From: Verrucomicrobiota bacterium
Lineage (GTDB): Bacteria; Verrucomicrobiota; Lentisphaeria; Victivallales; UBA1829
Reading direction: 5' to 3'
Length of the DNA: 35,216 bases
Assembly: GCA_022703965.1 (NCBI GenBank)
Contig: JAKJHH010000017.1
Location: forward strand, 1-35,216
The position numbers and the translations under genes were made by a program. How positions within the stretch are numbered: position 1 is the stretch's first letter; every line of letters begins with the position of its first letter. Positions 14,407 to 21,825 of the stretch are shown piece after piece. The notes beneath the pieces were generated by a model, which ran no database searches, was not told the DNA's origin, and saw only the letters and a program-made list of their open reading frames with translations.

Positions 14407-15485
14407 TTCAGCGTACTCCCTTCGTGAAGTCCAGGCGTTACAAGTATTTCTCCGAACTCAGGGTATGCTCCGGTGAAAAGTTCTCTGAGTTTTTCCACAA
14501 TCTTATCCGACATAGGCTCAGTTCCATGAGCTACTGAACTTACCGCAGGTTCAGAAGAAACTGCCTTGTCAAAGCTATTAAGCGTGATAACTCCTATATC
14601 TTCCGGAACCTTTGCGCCTTCGCTGGCTATACCTTCCATTAAAAAACCTAAATCTACGTCGGTATGCAGAAAAACAGAATCAAAGCCTTTTTGCACAAGT
14701 TCCATTCCGCGTTTTGCTATTCCTACCATAAGCTTGACTTTGGAACCTTCCACTATAAGAAGAGAATGCTCGTCGAAATAGAGCCCCGAATCAGCGCAGC
14801 CCTTCTTAAAACCTTCAATACGTTTGACATACTGAGTGTAAGGCTGTCCGTCATGGAAAAGAAGATCACAGATCATTGCAGGTTTTTTATAGCCGTGTGC
14901 AGCAAGAGTTTGAGCAGCAAGCTCTCCTGCCTTAAAGTTGTCCAGAGCGATAATGTTCTCTATTTTGCCGCGATAATGTTCCTCTGTCGTAATAAGAGTT
15001 TTCCCATTCAGGGCTAGCAAAAAGTTTATCACGTCACGTTTCAAAGTAGTGACAATTATCACGTCTGAGAGACTGTTCTCAAATGAATTCCAGTCTATAT
15101 TCTTCAGTTCATAAGGAACAAGAACAAGTTCGGCGCAGATGCCTGCGGCCTCCGCCTTCTGCTGTAGACGATGCCAGAGCTTTGCCCAGGCTGGGTTTCC
15201 TACCATTGATGCCCCCTCGGCGACAAAAGAAAAGCGACCGAGCAGTTTCCTGTTCGTAAGGGTTTCAAGCGAAAGAGTCCTGCCGTTCTGCCCTTTTATA
15301 ATGATGCCCTGAGTCTCTTTGATCTCCAAAAGTTTACGCAGAGTGTTACGGCTGCATCCGATTAGTTCTCCCAACTCCCTTTCAGGAGGCAGAGAGAGGT
15401 CTCCGCGTTTGCGGAGCTTCAGAATGAACTCGTCGAACTTGCCCGAGCTCTCCTCAACCGTCTGATAGCCGCGATATGTAGCCAT
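14403..15485 (-). CDS. GntR-type winged-helix regulator with LacI-like sensor domain (module 1)
   Basis: A 360-residue one-component regulator. Residues about 12-75 form a GntR-type winged helix ([32 protein letters not shown]). Residues about 85-355 form a periplasmic-binding-protein-like LacI-type sugar sensor ([38 protein letters not shown]), the arrangement of B. subtilis AraR. The start is the ATG at 15485 because AAGGAT lies 6-7 nt upstream; an in-frame ATG at 15551 would put the start upstream of the promoter at 15511-15539. It is the first gene of the five-gene operon and overlaps the pseudopilin gene by 4 bp, so it is probably autoregulated and sensitive to a released sugar. Confidence 0.9.
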   Translation of the reverse strand: MATYRGYQTVEESSGKFDEFILKLRKRGDLSLPPERELGELIGCSRNTLRKLLEIKETQGIIIKGQNGRTLSLETLTNRKLLGRFSFVAEGASMVGNPAWAKLWHRLQQKAEAAGICAELVLVPYELKNIDWNSFENSLSDVIIVTTLKRDVINFLLALNGKTLITTEEHYRGKIENIIALDNFKAGELAAQTLAAHGYKKPAMICDLLFHDGQPYTQYVKRIEGFKKGCADSGLYFDEHSLLIVEGSKVKLMVGIAKRGMELVQKGFDSVFLHTDVDLGFLMEGIASEGAKVPEDIGVITLNSFDKAVSSEPAVSSVAHGTEPMSDKIVEKLRELFTGAYPEFGEILVTPGLHEGSTLK

Positions 15486-15510
15486 GATAGATCCTTGCGA
15501 ATTTAAAAAG

Positions 15511-15539
15511 ATTATACCACATGGTTCAATTCGAGTCAA
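15511..15539 (-). promoter_or_regulatory. near-perfect sigma-70 promoter of the module 1 operon
   Basis: On the minus strand TTGACT (15534-15539), a 17-bp spacer and TATAAT (15511-15516). The start would be near 15504, about 19 nt before the ATG. The spacer contains the half-repeats ATTGACTCG/AATTGAACC, a possible regulator site. Confidence 0.65.
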
Positions 15540-15577
15540 TAACTTTTGCAAGACTTTGCATGATTTTTTATAATTTT

Positions 15578-16528
15578 TTATTGTGAGCTCAAAACTGCAT
15601 TCATATTTTTAATTTGTTCTATGGCGACAGGATTTATCACTGCATTCTGGTCTATATCAAGATTAAAAGTTACGGCTCCCCCTGCCCTTGTAATGCGTTC
15701 TGAAAATGCAAAGACTTCATCATCCTTGTAGAGGAGAGGCGGAAACGCTGTTTCAGGTTCTCTATGCACCCAGCGGGCATTATCTAGACATGTCCACTGA
15801 TGCAGACGCAATCCTTTGAAAAACGGTCCATCGGGTATAAAATTCAGCGAATTTGTCTCACCGGCATAATAGTCCTGATCATCCGTATAGAAAAACGGGA
15901 TATCCACCCCGGCATTGTAAGTTACGGCGGCATCCTTGTTACCACTTCTTGCGGCTCCGGCCAGAGCTTCCCAGGGAAATCTCCAGTCGCCCATTTCAGT
16001 CGAGACAGTCTTATGCGGGCCGCGCGAATCGAGCGAATAACAACTGTCGAACCACCAGCCGTCAACAAGTTTGCCGTAACGTCTGGACATGCACTCAACG
16101 ACGCTCAGAATTCTTGAAGCGAAAAGATCCAGATTATCCTCATCATAACCGCTCGCCGCACGCCAGTCCGGAGACGCATTCGGATTACATGAATGATTAT
16201 AATAGAAAATCAGGCGAATATCTTCCTTTCTCAATGCCTCGGCAAGTTCACCGAGCAAATCCCGCTTGCAAGTATGTCCGGGAAGAAGGTAATCCATCAC
16301 AGGATTCGGCCCGGCAAAATACTGTTCTCCATGAGTTGTGGTAAAAATAAGATGGCGCGCTCCTGTCTCTTTTACCTGTTCCATAAAGAAATTAAGATCA
16401 AAAGATTCTACGGCCTCAGGATAAGGCTTGGTCTGTCCTGTTAACGGTTGGCTCTTTGATGTCCAGTGGACGCTGATACCTGAAGATCCGGCTAGAAACT
16501 CACATGCATTTCTCTTATATTGTCTCAT
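15578..16528 (-). CDS. GH29-like (alpha-L-fucosidase-type) intracellular glycoside hydrolase
   Basis: A 316-residue protein without a signal peptide. The fold looks like the catalytic TIM barrel of family GH29: ARHLIFTTTHGEQYF (strand 2 region), LIFYYNHSCNPN, and VDGWWFDSCYS with Asp161 at the position of the fucosidase nucleophile (the W-W/F-D block). GH29 enzymes remove alpha-linked L-fucose. At 316 residues it is only the barrel and lacks the usual C-terminal beta domain. Cytoplasmic location implies it cleaves imported oligosaccharides. It is divergent from the regulator at 16682 across 153 bp containing both promoters, so that regulator likely controls it. The substrate is uncertain because the family is broad and divergent members occur. 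Confidence 0.65.
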   Translation of the reverse strand: MRQYKRNACEFLAGSSGISVHWTSKSQPLTGQTKPYPEAVESFDLNFFMEQVKETGARHLIFTTTHGEQYFAGPNPVMDYLLPGHTCKRDLLGELAEALRKEDIRLIFYYNHSCNPNASPDWRAASGYDEDNLDLFASRILSVVECMSRRYGKLVDGWWFDSCYSLDSRGPHKTVSTEMGDWRFPWEALAGAARSGNKDAAVTYNAGVDIPFFYTDDQDYYAGETNSLNFIPDGPFFKGLRLHQWTCLDNARWVHREPETAFPPLLYKDDEVFAFSERITRAGGAVTFNLDIDQNAVINPVAIEQIKNMNAVLSSQ

Positions 16529-16546
16529 TTTTAACCTCTTTTAGGT

Positions 16547-16561
16547 GATCTATTAATGATC
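16547..16561. promoter_or_regulatory. candidate operator, GATC-N7-GATC palindrome
   Basis: GATC at 16547-16550 and 16558-16561 flank TATTAAT. The site covers about +3 to +17 of the predicted GH29 transcript, a typical repressor position, and lies between the GH29 gene and the divergent GntR/LacI-type regulator. Confidence 0.3.
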
Positions 16562-16570
16562 TCATATTTA

Positions 16571-16599
16571 ATTATATTACTGCCTATACATAAATCCAA
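16571..16599 (-). promoter_or_regulatory. sigma-70 promoter of the GH29-like gene
   Basis: On the minus strand TTGGAT (16594-16599), 17-bp spacer, TATAAT (16571-16576). An AGAGGT ribosome site lies at 16534-16539 before the ATG at 16528. Confidence 0.55.
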
Positions 16600-16628
16600 T
16601 ATCTTCTGATGTTCATTTTAAACCTTTA

Positions 16629-16657
16629 TTGACTCATCTAATTTTCTGTGATATAAT
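16629..16657 (+). promoter_or_regulatory. near-perfect sigma-70 promoter of the regulator at 16682
   Basis: TTGACT (16629-16634), 17-bp spacer, TATAAT (16652-16657), predicted start near 16664. An AAGGGAG ribosome site (16668-16674) precedes the ATG at 16682. Confidence 0.65.
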
Positions 16658-16681
16658 TAAGGAAGACAAGGGAGATCTGTA

Positions 16682-17707
16682 ATGAAAAAGCTTCAGGAAC
16701 TTACTGAATTGTTGAAGACGGCATTGAGAAAAGGGGATTATCCTGTCGGATCAAAGTTCCCCTCAGAATATGAGCTTGCCAACTGCTTTGGAGTTAACAG
16801 GATAACAGCAAGCAAATCAGTGAATCTCCTTATAAAAGATGGATACCTTGAGCGGGCAGGAAGCACGCGTGCAGGAACAATAGTCCGCATGTTGCGACCT
16901 TATCCGGAGGGACTCATAGCGTTCATGGGACATCTGAACGATAGCTATTCATCGGGCATTCTCAACGGAGCCATAAGAGCTGCGACCAGAAAAAATTATC
17001 TCCTGTCAGTCTTTTCTCCTGCTGCCGATGAGATCAGCGATTCTCTATCCAAAATGGAGTCAGGGCGCTTTAGCGGCATCATCAATCTTCATTACGGACA
17101 GATCTCGAGCGGAATCCCGACAGTATACGTCGACGACAGCCGCATGGCGGGACGGAAAGATTGTCCTGCAATCATGTCCGACACATACAAAGGAGCTGCT
17201 CTCATAGTTGAAAACCTGATAAAAAAAGGACATCGGAATATAGCGTTTCTGACAAAAAAATATCCCGGCGATGAACTTGATCTAAGAACCAAAGGCTGCA
17301 TTGCCGCAATGAAAAGCAACGGCATTGCCGATGCAGAAGCGCGTTCATTTTTCTACAACGACAACAGTGTTCACCACAGCGGCATAATTCTGAAACAAAT
17401 GCTGAACGCCTATCCCGAACTGACTGCCATAATATGCAATACAGATCACAGCGCCTTCAACATGATAAGCGCGGCAAGAGAAATGGGGCTTGATATTCCG
17501 GGAAAGATTTCCGTCACAGGTTTCGGAAACATAAATGAAATTCAAAGAACCTGCAAGCTGATGACAATCGACCAGCATCCATTTGAACTGGGCAGCCGAG
17601 CAGTGGAAAAGCTTATTGAGATCATAGAAGGAAATGACAACGGTGAGCTTATCGAAACAATAGACATAGAATTCATCGAAGGCAATTCCGTATCCCGGAT
17701 CAACTGA
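16682..17707 (+). CDS. GntR-type winged-helix regulator with LacI-like sensor domain
   Basis: A 341-residue one-component regulator. The N-terminal 68 residues are a GntR winged helix (YPVGSKFPSEYELANCFGVNRITASKSVNLLIKDGYLERAG). The rest is a LacI/PBP1-type sensor with the expected landmarks: PTVYVDDSRMAGR, DTYKGAALIVENLIKKGHRNIAFL, AIICNTDHSAFNMISAAREMGLDIPGKISVTGFGN and IDQHPFELGSRAVEKLIE. Such proteins release DNA, or more rarely bind it, when a mono- or oligosaccharide occupies the sensor. It is divergent from the GH29-like gene, its probable target. No pseudopilin gene follows, unlike the three triad operons. Its 3' end faces the AraC gene, 15 bp away. Confidence 0.92.
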   Translation: MKKLQELTELLKTALRKGDYPVGSKFPSEYELANCFGVNRITASKSVNLLIKDGYLERAGSTRAGTIVRMLRPYPEGLIAFMGHLNDSYSSGILNGAIRAATRKNYLLSVFSPAADEISDSLSKMESGRFSGIINLHYGQISSGIPTVYVDDSRMAGRKDCPAIMSDTYKGAALIVENLIKKGHRNIAFLTKKYPGDELDLRTKGCIAAMKSNGIADAEARSFFYNDNSVHHSGIILKQMLNAYPELTAIICNTDHSAFNMISAAREMGLDIPGKISVTGFGNINEIQRTCKLMTIDQHPFELGSRAVEKLIEIIEGNDNGELIETIDIEFIEGNSVSRIN

Positions 17708-17722
17708 GAAGAATATGAATGC

Positions 17723-18553
17723 TCATGCCTTCCCTCGGATGCTTTTGCGGAATTCTCCGGGAGGCAGTCCTTTTTTATTCCGGAAGATTCTGGAAAAATA
17801 ATATTCATTAGAAAATTTCAGTGTTTCAGCAATTTCTCTTACCGAAAATTCAGAATTCACAAGCATTTCAGCGGCAAGATTGATTTTCTCGTTCAACAGG
17901 AAGGCATACGGGGTAACTCTAAATTCATTTTTGAAGACCCGTATAAGCTGCGGCACGGAAAGATTCATTCTGGAACTCATTTCCTCAAGAGACGGCGGAG
18001 TCTCCATCATCTTAGTTCTGAGATAGTCGCGCAGTAGAAAAGGAGTCTGATTTTTCCTTCCACATGAAGACTGTCTGCCGTTGAAGTCAGACAAAAGCAT
18101 TACGATTTCCAGTACTCTGAGTGAAATGAAATTCTGTAAATTTGCATGGTCTACACTGCATATTTCTCCAATGGTTTGGCGGAGTAGTTTTCCGGCTTCT
18201 GTACACTCGGGAAAGAGAAAATTGCCGGAAAGTCCGTAGAGCCTGATAAGCTCATCAAGAAGGCGGCCTCTGAGGTTCATCCAGACTTTCCCCCACGGAT
18301 TCTTCCTGCATGGAAAATATGAATACTCCATTCGTGCTGGAGCAATAAGAAAATCTCCGCTCTTTACAAGAAAAGTCTGCCCGCCGATTTTAAAGATGCC
18401 TTCCCCTTCAGTTATATATTGAAAAACAAAAATATCGGAGTCTCTGTCCCTCTTTATCAGCATTGTGCTTCCGGGGTCTGTTTCTCCGGCGAGTGTCAGT
18501 GAAAGTGGCGTGTCGGAATCATGCGCTCCCGCATACAGTATCTTATTAGCCAT
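17723..18553 (-). CDS. AraC-family transcriptional regulator
   Basis: A 276-residue regulator. Residues about 30-110 form a cupin-like sensor (FVFQYITEGEGIFKIGGQTFLVKSGDFLIAPARMEYSYFP), which usually binds a sugar. Residues about 175-275 carry the two helix-turn-helix motifs of the AraC/XylS fold (PSLEEMSSRMNLSVPQLIRVFKNEF and FSVREIAETLKFSNEYYFSRIFRNKKGLPPGEFR). It is divergent from the GH5-like gene at 18650 and presumably activates it. No Shine-Dalgarno sequence is visible before the ATG: the preceding 20 nt on the minus strand are entirely AT-rich with TATAAT and TACAAT boxes close to the start, so the mRNA may be nearly leaderless. Confidence 0.92.
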   Translation of the reverse strand: MANKILYAGAHDSDTPLSLTLAGETDPGSTMLIKRDRDSDIFVFQYITEGEGIFKIGGQTFLVKSGDFLIAPARMEYSYFPCRKNPWGKVWMNLRGRLLDELIRLYGLSGNFLFPECTEAGKLLRQTIGEICSVDHANLQNFISLRVLEIVMLLSDFNGRQSSCGRKNQTPFLLRDYLRTKMMETPPSLEEMSSRMNLSVPQLIRVFKNEFRVTPYAFLLNEKINLAAEMLVNSEFSVREIAETLKFSNEYYFSRIFRNKKGLPPGEFRKSIRGKA

Positions 18554-18589
18554 GATAATATTGTATAATTATATTGATTATTTTATGCA

Positions 18590-18618
18590 TTTATAAGGAG
18601 ATAATATCATCATATAAT
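18590..18618 (+). promoter_or_regulatory. candidate promoter of the GH5-like gene
   Basis: TTTATA (18590-18595), 17-bp spacer, TATAAT (18613-18618). The weak -35 box fits activation by the divergent AraC regulator. An AAAGAAGGGAG ribosome site (18634-18643) lies between the predicted start and the ATG at 18650. Confidence 0.45.
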
Positions 18619-18649
18619 ATAAATACAAACTTAAAGAAGGGAGTTTTTT

Positions 18650-19753
18650 ATGACTGCAAATACATCGGTGTGGAGTAAAGAGAAAGTCTGGGAATGGTAT
18701 AATTCCAGGCCATGGATCCGCGGCTGCAATTTCATGAGCAGCGATTGTTGCAATAGAGTTGATCAATGGCAGGAATACGGGTTTAATGAACGAATAAAAA
18801 CCGCAGACCGTGAATTGGCATTGGCGGCTTCAATCGGCTATAATTCCATCAGACTCATATTGCAATTTGAGGTATGGAAAGAGCAGCATGACGGATTTAT
18901 GGACAGGCTTGAGACCTATTTGCAAACTGCCTCAAAGCACGGCATTTCTGCTATGATCTGTTTTGGAAACGACTGCTCGGTTCCTAAAGAACTGTATAAA
19001 GAACCGGTCATGGGAAGGCAATCTGTCGATGTCGGATATCATGGCGGAGTAAAAATCTCTCCTCATTCAGGTTATCGCGATGCTGTCGGTTATACGATTC
19101 TTGACGATCCGGTGAAATCGGAACAGTTCTTTGAAATGATTCGGGAAATTATAAGCAAATATAGAAATGATCCGCGCGTGATCATATGGGATTTGTTCAA
19201 TGAGGCTGGAAATGGAAACAGAGGTGAAGTTTCTGTTCCTCACATACAAAAAATGTTTGATATCGCTAGAAAATTGAATCCTGTGCAGCCGCTGACAAGC
19301 GGGATATGGTCAAACTATTTCAATGGAGGCTGCCATGCGGAAAAAGTAGCGGTTGCAAACTCTGATATCATCACGTTTCACTGTTATTGTGATTATTGTA
19401 CTATGATAAAGGTTATTGCGGAGCTCAAGAAACATGGACGTCCCATGCTCAATACTGAATGGCTTCACAGAATCCAGCATAGCAGCGTGCAGGAAATGTT
19501 TCCTCTCTTTTTTCTGGAAAAGATAGGTTGTTACAACTGGGGCTTTGTGGCAGGAGCATATCAGACATATGAGCCGTGGGAAGGCATATGGAAGCAGGAA
19601 GCCATTGGTGAGGGCGAAGGCTATGATTTTACAAAATGGCAGCACGATCTCTTCCGTCCCAATCTAAGACCTTATGATCCAAAGGAAATCAGAGTCATCA
19701 AAGAATTCTGCTGCATGGCTGACAGCAAGCGGAATCCACTCTCGCAGAACTGA
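18650..19753 (+). CDS. GH5-like clan GH-A glycoside hydrolase, intracellular
   Basis: A 367-residue protein with no signal peptide. It has the clan GH-A (beta/alpha)8 pattern: WIRGCNF near the start, NSIRLILQFEVW on an early strand, the acid/base Glu185 in VIIWDLFNEAGNG after strand 4, ITFHCYCDY, and the nucleophile candidate Glu270 in RPMLNTEWLHR after strand 7. The 85-residue spacing between the two glutamates is acceptable for GH5-type enzymes. Relatives are often annotated as cellulase or 1,4-beta-xylanase, but the linkage cut cannot be deduced. Cytoplasmic location suggests action on imported oligosaccharides. It is divergent from an AraC regulator, and a hairpin follows at 19788-19831. 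Confidence 0.82.
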   Translation: MTANTSVWSKEKVWEWYNSRPWIRGCNFMSSDCCNRVDQWQEYGFNERIKTADRELALAASIGYNSIRLILQFEVWKEQHDGFMDRLETYLQTASKHGISAMICFGNDCSVPKELYKEPVMGRQSVDVGYHGGVKISPHSGYRDAVGYTILDDPVKSEQFFEMIREIISKYRNDPRVIIWDLFNEAGNGNRGEVSVPHIQKMFDIARKLNPVQPLTSGIWSNYFNGGCHAEKVAVANSDIITFHCYCDYCTMIKVIAELKKHGRPMLNTEWLHRIQHSSVQEMFPLFFLEKIGCYNWGFVAGAYQTYEPWEGIWKQEAIGEGEGYDFTKWQHDLFRPNLRPYDPKEIRVIKEFCCMADSKRNPLSQN

Positions 19754-19787
19754 AAAATCCGGAGTGCATAAATCCGACTGACTAACA

Positions 19788-19831
19788 CTGCTTTGAGAGA
19801 AGTCTCTGTGATAAGGAAATTCTCAAAGCAG
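19788..19831 (+). terminator. hairpin after the GH5-like gene, likely terminator
   Basis: CTGCTTTGAGA (19788-19798) pairs perfectly with TCTCAAAGCAG (19821-19831), an 11-bp stem with a 22-nt loop. Only TTTG follows, so termination by this hairpin alone would be weak; a second hairpin 26 bp on (19857-19873) has a T run. Confidence 0.5.
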
Positions 19832-19834
19832 TTT

Positions 19835-19964
19835 GTAATGCGTCATTCCTAGAAGGAAACCACGCTGTGGTTTTTGTGCTTATGCTTCTCTTTGGTTGCG
19901 CTCATGTCGCGCTAGGTCGTTCGTGTTTGAAAATTTGCTTATTGAAAATGGAATCATGCGTTAC
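19835..19964. repeat. 130-bp element with imperfect terminal inverted repeats
   Basis: GTAATGCGTCATTCC (19835-19849) is mirrored by GGAATCATGCGTTAC (19950-19964), 12 of 15 positions. Inside are the hairpin AAACCAC-GCT-GTGGTTT (19857-19873, five T from 19871) and GCGC-TCATGTC-GCGC near 19899-19913. No coding frame is present. It could be a MITE-like repeat or a structured RNA; only one copy lies in this window. Confidence 0.45.
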
Positions 19965-20005
19965 ATTCTGTTTTTAGAAAGTTTTAAGAAAATTGTTTCT
20001 AACTA

Positions 20006-20034
20006 TTGCCTTTTTATATAAAACATCATAAAAT
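20006..20034 (+). promoter_or_regulatory. promoter of the module 2 operon
   Basis: TTGCCT (20006-20011), 17-bp spacer, TAAAAT (20029-20034), predicted start near 20041. The ribosome site before 20070 is weak (AAGAG). Confidence 0.5.
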
Positions 20035-20069
20035 AGATTCAAAAGTCATCTGATAACCATAAGAGCAAC

Positions 20070-21128
20070 ATGAATACAAAGCCTTTACTTTCAAAGACCT
20101 CCCAAATACGCAACAGGATACTTAAACAGATAGTATCAGGCAAGTACGCAGACGGTAAGGCAATTCCGTCCGAACGAATTCTTGCGGAATCCTATGAGGT
20201 CAGTCACGCAACCGTGAGGGAAGCTGTTTCACAACTCGTGGAGTCAGGATATCTTCAAAGAATACAGGGTAAAGGCACTTTTGTAAAAGAACAGAACGAG
20301 AAGTCCGAACTCGTCAATCTGCTCTGCTATGACATGCACGGACTTCTGGAACGCGACCCTTTTATAAGCGACGTGCTTTTCGGAACACATAAGGCAGGCG
20401 TCGGCGCATCAGATTCCATAAAGCTCATGACAATACCGAAAGGACGCCAGTTCTTTGAATACTTCAAGGGCTCCGAGGATATCAAACCGGGAGCTTCCTT
20501 CATATTCGCCGGATACACCCCCAATGCAGACGACGGAAAATTCATACAGGAAGAAGCATTGAACACGGTGTCCATCGGAACTCCGTTCCCGGGCTGTAAA
20601 ATCCCTTTCGTCGAAACAGATCACTACGACGCGATATATAATGCGGTCAAGCATCTTGCGGAGCTTGGACATCGTGAAATAGCTCTGATGGAAATAAATA
20701 ACGAAAGACCTTATATATTCGTCCGCTTCGACGCTTTCAGAAAGGCTTGCTCGGATTTCTCCTGCTCAGGCCCCATCCTGAATCTTCACGAATACTCCAC
20801 GGCGGAAGCTGAAATTCTCATGAGGGAACTCATCACTTCCGGACGCAAATTCACAGCTCTTATCGCCAGCGGAGACCGTTCCACCGTCGGAGCCATAAAG
20901 ACCTTGCGCTCCGCCTCGCTCAGAATACCTGAAGACATATCGGTAATCTCTTACTGCGATTATGACTGGATCGATGATGTCGCCGGAATTGCCATCACAA
21001 AAATAAAACAGTCAGTGCCGACCCTTGCAGCTGAAGCTTACAGAAGAATCAAAAACAGAAATACCGGCGAAGAACCTCTTGTGCTCAAAACACGCTTCAT
21101 AGCCGGAAATTCATGCAGAAAAATATGA
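20070..21128 (+). CDS. GntR-type winged-helix regulator with LacI-like sensor domain (module 2)
   Basis: A 352-residue one-component regulator and first gene of the second triad. Residues about 8-72 are a textbook GntR winged helix ([46 protein letters not shown], quoted by its blocks [13 protein letters not shown] and GKGTFV). The remainder is LacI/PBP1-like ([53 protein letters not shown]). It presumably senses a sugar released from the polymer attacked by the 1386-aa protein downstream. The pseudopilin gene starts 10 bp after its stop, so the regulator is in the same transcript as its targets and should control its own level. Confidence 0.92.
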   Translation: MNTKPLLSKTSQIRNRILKQIVSGKYADGKAIPSERILAESYEVSHATVREAVSQLVESGYLQRIQGKGTFVKEQNEKSELVNLLCYDMHGLLERDPFISDVLFGTHKAGVGASDSIKLMTIPKGRQFFEYFKGSEDIKPGASFIFAGYTPNADDGKFIQEEALNTVSIGTPFPGCKIPFVETDHYDAIYNAVKHLAELGHREIALMEINNERPYIFVRFDAFRKACSDFSCSGPILNLHEYSTAEAEILMRELITSGRKFTALIASGDRSTVGAIKTLRSASLRIPEDISVISYCDYDWIDDVAGIAITKIKQSVPTLAAEAYRRIKNRNTGEEPLVLKTRFIAGNSCRKI

Positions 21129-21138
21129 GAGAGGCGTT

Positions 21139-21786
21139 ATGAAAAACAGATTTACACTTATTGAGCTTCTGGTTGTCATTGCGATCATCGCGATTCTTGC
21201 TTCAATGCTGCTTCCTGCACTGGCTTCGGCTCGCGGCATGGCAAAACTGACATCATGCAAGTCCAACCTCAAACAGATTGGAGTCTGCGCTTCGATGTAC
21301 TTCGACGACAATCAGGGATATGTTTATCCGTACAACCACGGTATCAGCGGCGAAGCAACCGTCAATCAGGGACGCTGGTTCCAGTACAACATGCTTCCTT
21401 ATCTCAATCTCCAGCCGCCTCTTACCGACGGCAGTTATTATCAGGCAAAAGCAAAAGTCTTCCTTTGTCCGTTGAGCAATACAATGCGTGTCGCCAGCAA
21501 TTACGGATATAATCAGTTTATGGCTAACAGCATTCTGAAAGTCACTCAATTCCGAAAACCAACCTCCAACCTGCTATGGACTGAAATAGATTCAGGAACA
21601 AACGATGGATGCAACATTGTCTACTGGAGCTGGGCAAGCGGACAGGACAATAATAATTTCTGGCCGCTTAAACTCGGTGCCGCCGCCAACGCAAAACACA
21701 ACGGACAAGTCAATGTCCTCTGGGCCGATTTCCACGTCACAGCCACCATGCAACGCGGATATCTCCCTTACGAATGGTCTTACTGA
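21139..21786 (+). CDS. prepilin-type pseudopilin with H-X9-D motif (module 2)
   Basis: A 215-residue pilin-like protein. The leader is very short (MKNR) before [14 protein letters not shown], which continues into the [18 protein letters not shown] block typical of this family. The globular domain holds pilin-like strands and ends with His187, nine residues, then DFH (NVLWADFHV). Arg stands at the position where classical prepilins need Gly. A GAGAGG ribosome site overlaps the regulator stop, 10 bp upstream. The giant GH42-like gene begins 39 bp after its stop. It was presumably inserted in the inner membrane by its N-terminal helix and may form or tip a pseudopilus. Confidence 0.9.
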   Translation: MKNRFTLIELLVVIAIIAILASMLLPALASARGMAKLTSCKSNLKQIGVCASMYFDDNQGYVYPYNHGISGEATVNQGRWFQYNMLPYLNLQPPLTDGSYYQAKAKVFLCPLSNTMRVASNYGYNQFMANSILKVTQFRKPTSNLLWTEIDSGTNDGCNIVYWSWASGQDNNNFWPLKLGAAANAKHNGQVNVLWADFHVTATMQRGYLPYEWSY

Positions 21787-21825
21787 AATAATTAATCTTT
21801 CTCCATATAAAACAAGGATACGAGC

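Larger units (their letters stand above)
19754..20069. other. 316-bp gene-free region with hairpins and an inverted-repeat element
   Basis: I see no gene here. It contains a strong hairpin after the GH5-like gene (19788-19831), a 130-bp element bounded by imperfect inverted repeats (19835-19964) with an inner terminator-like hairpin, and the promoter of the next regulator (20006-20034). Confidence 0.65.

Noticed and set aside
15486..15551. 22-residue N-terminal extension of the module 1 regulator
   Set aside because: The upstream ATG lies before the TTGACT/TATAAT promoter, while the ATG at 15485 has a ribosome site and starts where family similarity begins.
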